DNA of 64,000 nucleotides, from positions 248,001-312,000 of the forward strand of contig CAZDWS010000004.1 in assembly GCA_964509295.1 (NCBI GenBank), written 5' to 3'. The notes under the pieces were generated by a model. It did not search any database and was not told the origin of the DNA. It saw only the letters and a list, made by a program, of their open reading frames with translations. This document shows, piece after piece, positions 60,587 through 64,000 of this stretch. The translations under genes were made by a program, and so were the position numbers. Position 1 is the first letter of the stretch. Each line of letters opens with the position of its first letter. The stretch is from JBGSQR01 sp964509295 (GTDB lineage: Bacteria > Desulfobacterota > Desulfuromonadia > Geobacterales > Pseudopelobacteraceae).

Positions 60587-62565
60587 GAACCACTCTCCCG
60601 CTTCCGACCGCTCAGACAGATATTTCGCAGCAATTCGATGGCTTTTTCCACCTGCTCGTGACTAATTGTTTGGGCATTATTCATCAGCCAGGCAGACAAT
60701 TTAGCCGGCTTACGGTTTTCCAGATGGCTGCACAACCCTTTCAATGTATGGGCTACCCGACCGAGCTCATTTCGATCATTATTTTCAAGAGAGATCTGCA
60801 TTATCCGCAGTTCCTCTTCAATATCCTGCAGCAGCAGTTCCCGATACTGCCGGGCTCTCTCCGGATTATCCCCGAGATCACTACGGGTCAGCATATTAAG
60901 GAGCAGCTCTTCTTCGCCCGATGCAGTAACGGCCCCACCGCAATGGGTAACGATAGCCCTGGCCAGCTGTTCATGCATAACCGGTTTCGCCAACACGGCA
61001 TTTATACCGGCATTAAGACAGGCTTCACGGGTAGCTGCATCAAGGTCTGCCGTAATGGCAATAATCGGCACAGGCCTTTCCGAGCAGTCAGCTTCCCTCT
61101 GTCTGATCCGGCGGGCGACCTCTATGCCATCAATATCCGGCATTCTCACATCCAGCAGAATCAGATCAAATTTCAGCTCTTCCAGAATTTGCAGAGCCTG
61201 AAATCCGGTCTCAGCCAGCATGACCTGCTGCCCCCAGGACTTAAGGATATCCCCCAGCAGAATGCGGTTAAAGCCGTTATCCTCAACGATCAGGACAGTT
61301 CCGTTGGCAACCGCAACCGGGGGCACAAAATCATCCGGTACCGGCTCAGTTTCCTGAAACGGCAGCTCCACATTAAAACAGCTGCCGACGGATTCTTTAC
61401 TATTAACACTAATCTTTCCATTCATCATCTCTGTCAGGCTATGCACAATTGCCAGCCCGAGACCGGTGCCGCCGAATTTGCGGGTAATAGTCGGATCAAT
61501 CTGACGGAAAGGTTGAAAAAGCAGTTCGCGGCCGGTTTCCGGAATTCCGATGCCCGAATCACAGATTTCAAACCGCACAAGCTTCCTGGCTTTACCCAAA
61601 TCATATTTGGAAAGACCTGCTTTAAAAGTTATTGTGCCGATTTCAGTAAACTTGATGGCATTGGAAAGCAGATTGGAAAGGATCTGACGCAGGCGGGTCG
61701 GATCACCGAGCACCCATTCCGGTAAATTTATCGGCACTTCGACCTGAAAGGACAGGTTTTTATGTTCTGCCTGCGAGCGGTATTGTTTTTCCAGGTTTTC
61801 AATCAGTAAACGCATATTAAATGGAACAGACTCGATTTCAATTCGTCCAGCCTCTATTTTGCTCATATCGAGGATACTATTAACCAGCTCCATCAGAGAG
61901 TGTGAAGACTCTTCAAGTATACTCAGATACTGCTCGATCTTGGCAGGATTACTTGCAGTACGGGCCAGGGAGCTGAAACCGACCAGTGAATTAAGCGGTG
62001 TACGGATTTCATGGCTGACCAGAGCAAGAAACTCGGATTTAGCTCTGTTAGCAGCTTCGGCGGCCAGCTTGGCCTCGGAAAGCTGAAGCGTCCGTTCCGC
62101 AATCTGCTCTTCCAGAAACTGATTACGCTCCTCCAGATCATGCAGCGGATAAATCTCGCCTTCCTGGGCCATGGCAAATGAAACCGAAATACTGCTGTGA
62201 GTAATCTTCCAACCTGCTGACTCTTTTCTGAAAATCAACACCAACCGTGCTGTCTTGCGCGAAAGGATATGGTCTTTGATCGGCAGATGAATTGTGAAAG
62301 CGCTGGTTGCTACAGCAATTGTATCTGACAGGGACTGAATTATCAGGTCTTTGAGTTCAATACGAATCGGATCTTTGACCTGGGCAAAGTCCTGGCGTGT
62401 AATTGCGATCCACTCGTCCCTGTCACCCACCAGGTTGTCGCCGCTTCCGGTAATACCGGAAAAGTTTTCGCTAAAAAACTCCGTCAGCAGATCGTCACGG
62501 GATGAATACATGCGCAGGTAATCGTCGAAAAGCTGCCGGAGCTCTTTATTATCTTTTTCATTCAT
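60583..62565 (-). CDS. hybrid histidine kinase with NTF2-like N-terminus
   Basis: A 660-residue cytoplasmic kinase with no membrane segment. Residues about 1-130 look like a SnoaL/NTF2-type domain (LRQLFDDYLRMYSSRDDLLT, ... RLVLIFRKESAGWKITHSSI). Then come a coiled coil (about 140-175), HisKA with His185 in SHEIRTPLNS, HATPase (GGTGLGLAIV), a receiver (Asp472 in LILLDVRMPD) and an HPt domain (His606 in VAHTLKG). It should relay phosphate internally to the NtrC-type regulator encoded next, whose start it overlaps. The small-ligand pocket of NTF2 folds suggests sensing of a soluble ligand, which is inference. Confidence 0.92.
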   Translation of the reverse strand: MNEKDNKELRQLFDDYLRMYSSRDDLLTEFFSENFSGITGSGDNLVGDRDEWIAITRQDFAQVKDPIRIELKDLIIQSLSDTIAVATSAFTIHLPIKDHILSRKTARLVLIFRKESAGWKITHSSISVSFAMAQEGEIYPLHDLEERNQFLEEQIAERTLQLSEAKLAAEAANRAKSEFLALVSHEIRTPLNSLVGFSSLARTASNPAKIEQYLSILEESSHSLMELVNSILDMSKIEAGRIEIESVPFNMRLLIENLEKQYRSQAEHKNLSFQVEVPINLPEWVLGDPTRLRQILSNLLSNAIKFTEIGTITFKAGLSKYDLGKARKLVRFEICDSGIGIPETGRELLFQPFRQIDPTITRKFGGTGLGLAIVHSLTEMMNGKISVNSKESVGSCFNVELPFQETEPVPDDFVPPVAVANGTVLIVEDNGFNRILLGDILKSWGQQVMLAETGFQALQILEELKFDLILLDVRMPDIDGIEVARRIRQREADCSERPVPIIAITADLDAATREACLNAGINAVLAKPVMHEQLARAIVTHCGGAVTASGEEELLLNMLTRSDLGDNPERARQYRELLLQDIEEELRIMQISLENNDRNELGRVAHTLKGLCSHLENRKPAKLSAWLMNNAQTISHEQVEKAIELLRNICLSGRKRESGS

Positions 62566-62586
62566 ATGGTAAGACCTGTTTTAGGG

Positions 62587-62627
62587 AATGTATTAAAATG
62601 TTAAACTGAATTGTATTTTAATACATT
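62587..62627. repeat. 13-bp inverted repeat upstream of the kinase gene
   Basis: AATGTATTAAAAT (62587-62599) and ATTTTAATACATT (62615-62627) are perfect complements with a 15-nt spacer, 22 nt ahead of the kinase start. It is likely an operator, or a hairpin in the kinase leader. Confidence 0.5.
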
Positions 62628-62752
62628 AGAATAATATCCGGGTAATGCAAGCTGGAACTTATTATTGAACTCGGTGACAAAAATGTAAAATCATTTTCAT
62701 CCTCCCGCAACCTGCAAATTCTACAAAACATTTTACTAATTGGCACTCAACT

Positions 62753-62772
62753 GTAACATTTCTATGTTACAA
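62753..62772. promoter_or_regulatory. dyad / Pho-box-like site before the phoB-like gene
   Basis: TGTAACAT-TTCT-ATGTTACA is a perfect 8-bp dyad. Read as direct repeats, CTGTAAC-ATTT-CTATGTT has the 7-4-7 spacing of a Pho box. It lies about 55-75 nt before the regulator start, suitable for autoregulation. Confidence 0.45.
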
Positions 62773-62825
62773 ACAATAAAACTGACTGTAATATATGACA
62801 TGCTAAAGCATATAAGGAGCAACGG

Positions 62826-63509
62826 ATGAAAAAAGTCCTGATCATCGAAGACGAAAGAGACCTTGCCGAGCTGCTGGCGTTCAATCTCGAAAAAGAGGGC
62901 TTCACGACCAGGTGTGCCATGAATGGAAATGAAGGGCTCGAAGCGGCCTTTAGCGACCAGCCGGACTTGATTGTGCTGGACCTGATGCTGCCAGGAATGA
63001 TGGGCACCGAGGTATGCAAGGCACTGCGCAAGGATCCCAGGACTGTTAAAATACCTGTTCTGATGGTAACGGCAAAAAGTGATGAAATCGACCGTGTAGT
63101 CGGCTTTGAGGTCGGAGCTGATGACTACATAGTTAAACCGTTTTCCATGCGGGAACTGTCGCTGCGCATCAAAGCCATACTCAGACGTTGCGACGTTGAG
63201 CAACCGAGAGAGCAGACCCTTTTAACCATTGGCGCCATCAATATTAATACGGAACGGCACCAGGTGATCAGTGCCGGTTCAGAAGTTGAGCTGACATCAA
63301 CGGAATTCAAACTTCTGGCATATATGGCTGAACGACGGGGCCGTGTCATCAGCAGGGATCAACTGCTGCAAAACGTCTGGAGCTATAATGATGTTGGAGA
63401 TACCCGCACCGTAGACACGCACATTACCAGACTGCGCAGCAAACTAGGCCCTCCGGGCGAACTGATCAAGACTGTGCGCGGCTTCGGTTATAAAATGGAA
63501 GAGGTGTAA
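62826..63509 (+). CDS. PhoB/OmpR family response regulator
   Basis: A 227-residue regulator with a receiver domain (Asp52 in LIVLDLMLPGMMG, Lys in VKPFSMREL) and a C-terminal winged-helix DNA-binding domain (about 130-225, LTSTEFKLLAYMAERRGRVI, VDTHITRLRSKLG). The GxE-type RKDPRTVKIPVLMVTAKSDE-like region and overall sequence resemble PhoB of this group, so phosphate control is likely but not proven. The kinase gene begins 3 nt after the stop. It is divergent from the hybrid kinase gene across a 260-nt control region. Confidence 0.9.
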   Translation: MKKVLIIEDERDLAELLAFNLEKEGFTTRCAMNGNEGLEAAFSDQPDLIVLDLMLPGMMGTEVCKALRKDPRTVKIPVLMVTAKSDEIDRVVGFEVGADDYIVKPFSMRELSLRIKAILRRCDVEQPREQTLLTIGAININTERHQVISAGSEVELTSTEFKLLAYMAERRGRVISRDQLLQNVWSYNDVGDTRTVDTHITRLRSKLGPPGELIKTVRGFGYKMEEV

Positions 63510-63511
63510 TC

Positions 63512-64000
63512 ATGTCATTTCGATGGAAAATGATGTTTTCCTACCTGCTGATCATCCTGTTTCTATCAGGATTTTTCTATTTCAGTTTTGACAAAGGGGC
63601 TCAATCCTTTTTCCTGACGGAAAGCCGTGAAAATCTGATCAGCCAGACCAGGCTGGCCAAGCTGCTGGCTGAACAGGATAATGGTGCCACATCTCCGCAG
63701 AAACTGGCAGAAAAGGCCGGCTCTGCCGTTAAGGCTCGTGTAACGCTGATTGCACCTGACGGCAGGGTTATTGCCGATTCCGATGTCAATCAATCAAAGG
63801 TTTCCGCCCTGGAAAATCATCTTACCCGCCCTGAGATACAACAGGCGCTTAAGAGCGGCACGGGAAGCGCCATTCGTTACTCGGAAACACTTAAAACTTC
63901 CATGCTCTATACTGCTGTCACCTACAACAATAAAAACCAGATCGGAATTATCAGACTATCTCACCCGCTGGACTATTTCACGGAAGCTACAAATGCACTG
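63512..64000 (+). CDS. sensor histidine kinase, PhoR-like (3' partial)
   Basis: The first 163 residues of a membrane kinase, running off the window. It has an N-terminal membrane helix (about 7-24, MMFSYLLIILFLSGFFYF), then a periplasmic PhoR-type sensor domain with VTLIAPDGRVIADSDVN and LRRPEI-like LTRPEIQQALKSGTGSAIRY, and YTAVTYNNKNQIGIIRLSHPL. This domain style is that of the PhoR/ResE/WalK group paired with PhoB-type regulators. The start ATG lies 2 nt after the regulator's stop, with GAGG before it. HAMP and kinase domains are expected beyond the edge. Confidence 0.85.
   Translation, partial: MSFRWKMMFSYLLIILFLSGFFYFSFDKGAQSFFLTESRENLISQTRLAKLLAEQDNGATSPQKLAEKAGSAVKARVTLIAPDGRVIADSDVNQSKVSALENHLTRPEIQQALKSGTGSAIRYSETLKTSMLYTAVTYNNKNQIGIIRLSHPLDYFTEATNAL

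Noticed and set aside
60658..61725. 355-codon open frame on the + strand
   Set aside because: It is fully antisense to the hybrid histidine kinase, has no ribosome-binding site or recognisable domain, and its opposite strand has unmistakable kinase motifs.
62743..62760. Sigma-54 promoter (TGGCAC) before the phoB-like gene
   Set aside because: TGGCAC is present, but the -12 element reads TGTAA in place of TTGCA, and the GC at the required 10-nt spacing is missing.
1..64000. CRISPR array, tRNA, rRNA, phage or transposase genes
   Set aside because: I looked for regular spaced repeats, TPsiC-like GTTCGAATC arms, and recombinase or capsid proteins, and saw none that could be supported.

Overview
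The window reads as chromosome of a Gram-negative delta-proteobacterium-like anaerobe, most likely of the Geobacter/Pelobacter group (Desulfuromonadia). This is inferred from gene content: anaerobic cobalamin genes (cbiX, cbiC, cbiD, cobO), a short-form Pta, long-form HisG, paired trpB genes, many signalling proteins (GGDEF, HDOD, hybrid kinase, NtrC-type regulator), outer-membrane and lipoprotein genes, and RpoN-type promoter sequences. No rRNA, tRNA, CRISPR array, transposase or prophage was seen. Coding density is high, and both edges cut genes.

Layout. 1-6.0 kb: an alpha-2-macroglobulin-like protein (5' end outside the window), a free-standing 36-residue peptide gene and a SulP anion transporter. 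6.2-14.0 kb: + strand metabolic run cbiX-cbiC-cbiD, ribH-nusB-hom, trpB2-trpF-trpB. 14.1-17.5 kb: pta with a GntR-type operator, then HDOD-GGDEF and queC on the minus strand. 17.6-25.2 kb: methyltransferase, outer-membrane barrel, mutS-amidase-glycosyltransferase, CBS-ACT protein. 25.2-26.9 kb: a very AT-rich gap and an AAA/DUF4143 ATPase, probably acquired. 26.9-33.0 kb: rsmI, then ugd-uxs-ftsB-small Cys protein-argS-SPOR protein. 33.2-35.7 kb: hisI, hisG, a Cys-rich small protein, an RluA-type synthase. 35.8-39.6 kb (minus): tag, a LysE-type exporter, a VapBC-like pair with a perfect 31-bp operator palindrome, a DUF4139 protein. 39.8-49.1 kb: two dehydrogenases, RlmI-like methyltransferase, YkgJ-like protein, FadR-type regulator, cobO, OFA-type MFS transporter, lone receiver, lipoprotein, FCY1-type cytosine deaminase.

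The most distinctive region is 49.1-62.6 kb, all on the minus strand. A hybrid histidine kinase with an NTF2-like N-terminus overlaps an NtrC-type regulator gene. Next comes a control region with a GG-N10-GC sigma-54 promoter and two matching 18-bp dyads (TTGTCC-N6-GGACAA), one about 100 bp upstream of the predicted start and one in the leader. Then follow, co-directionally, a 72-residue protein resembling the NHLP-clan small proteins, a membrane diguanylate cyclase, an exported alpha/beta hydrolase, a Tat-exported metallophosphoesterase, a membrane protein behind a pseudoknot/attenuator-like leader, a second metallophosphoesterase lipoprotein, and a histidine-phosphatase-like lipoprotein whose 3' end looks frameshifted. 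My inference is a sigma-54-controlled, envelope-directed phosphoester-hydrolysis and signalling locus. It sits beside a divergent phoB/phoR-like pair at the right edge. No RiPP-modifying enzyme is visible, so the small NHLP-like protein's function is open.

Other points of interest: heptamer repeats (CCAGTCN) both inside cbiD and as an inverted structure before trpF; a C10 tract inside queC; probable CTG start codons for the MFS transporter and the 47.5-kb lipoprotein; and a shared operator-like sequence upstream of pta and of the gntR-family gene.
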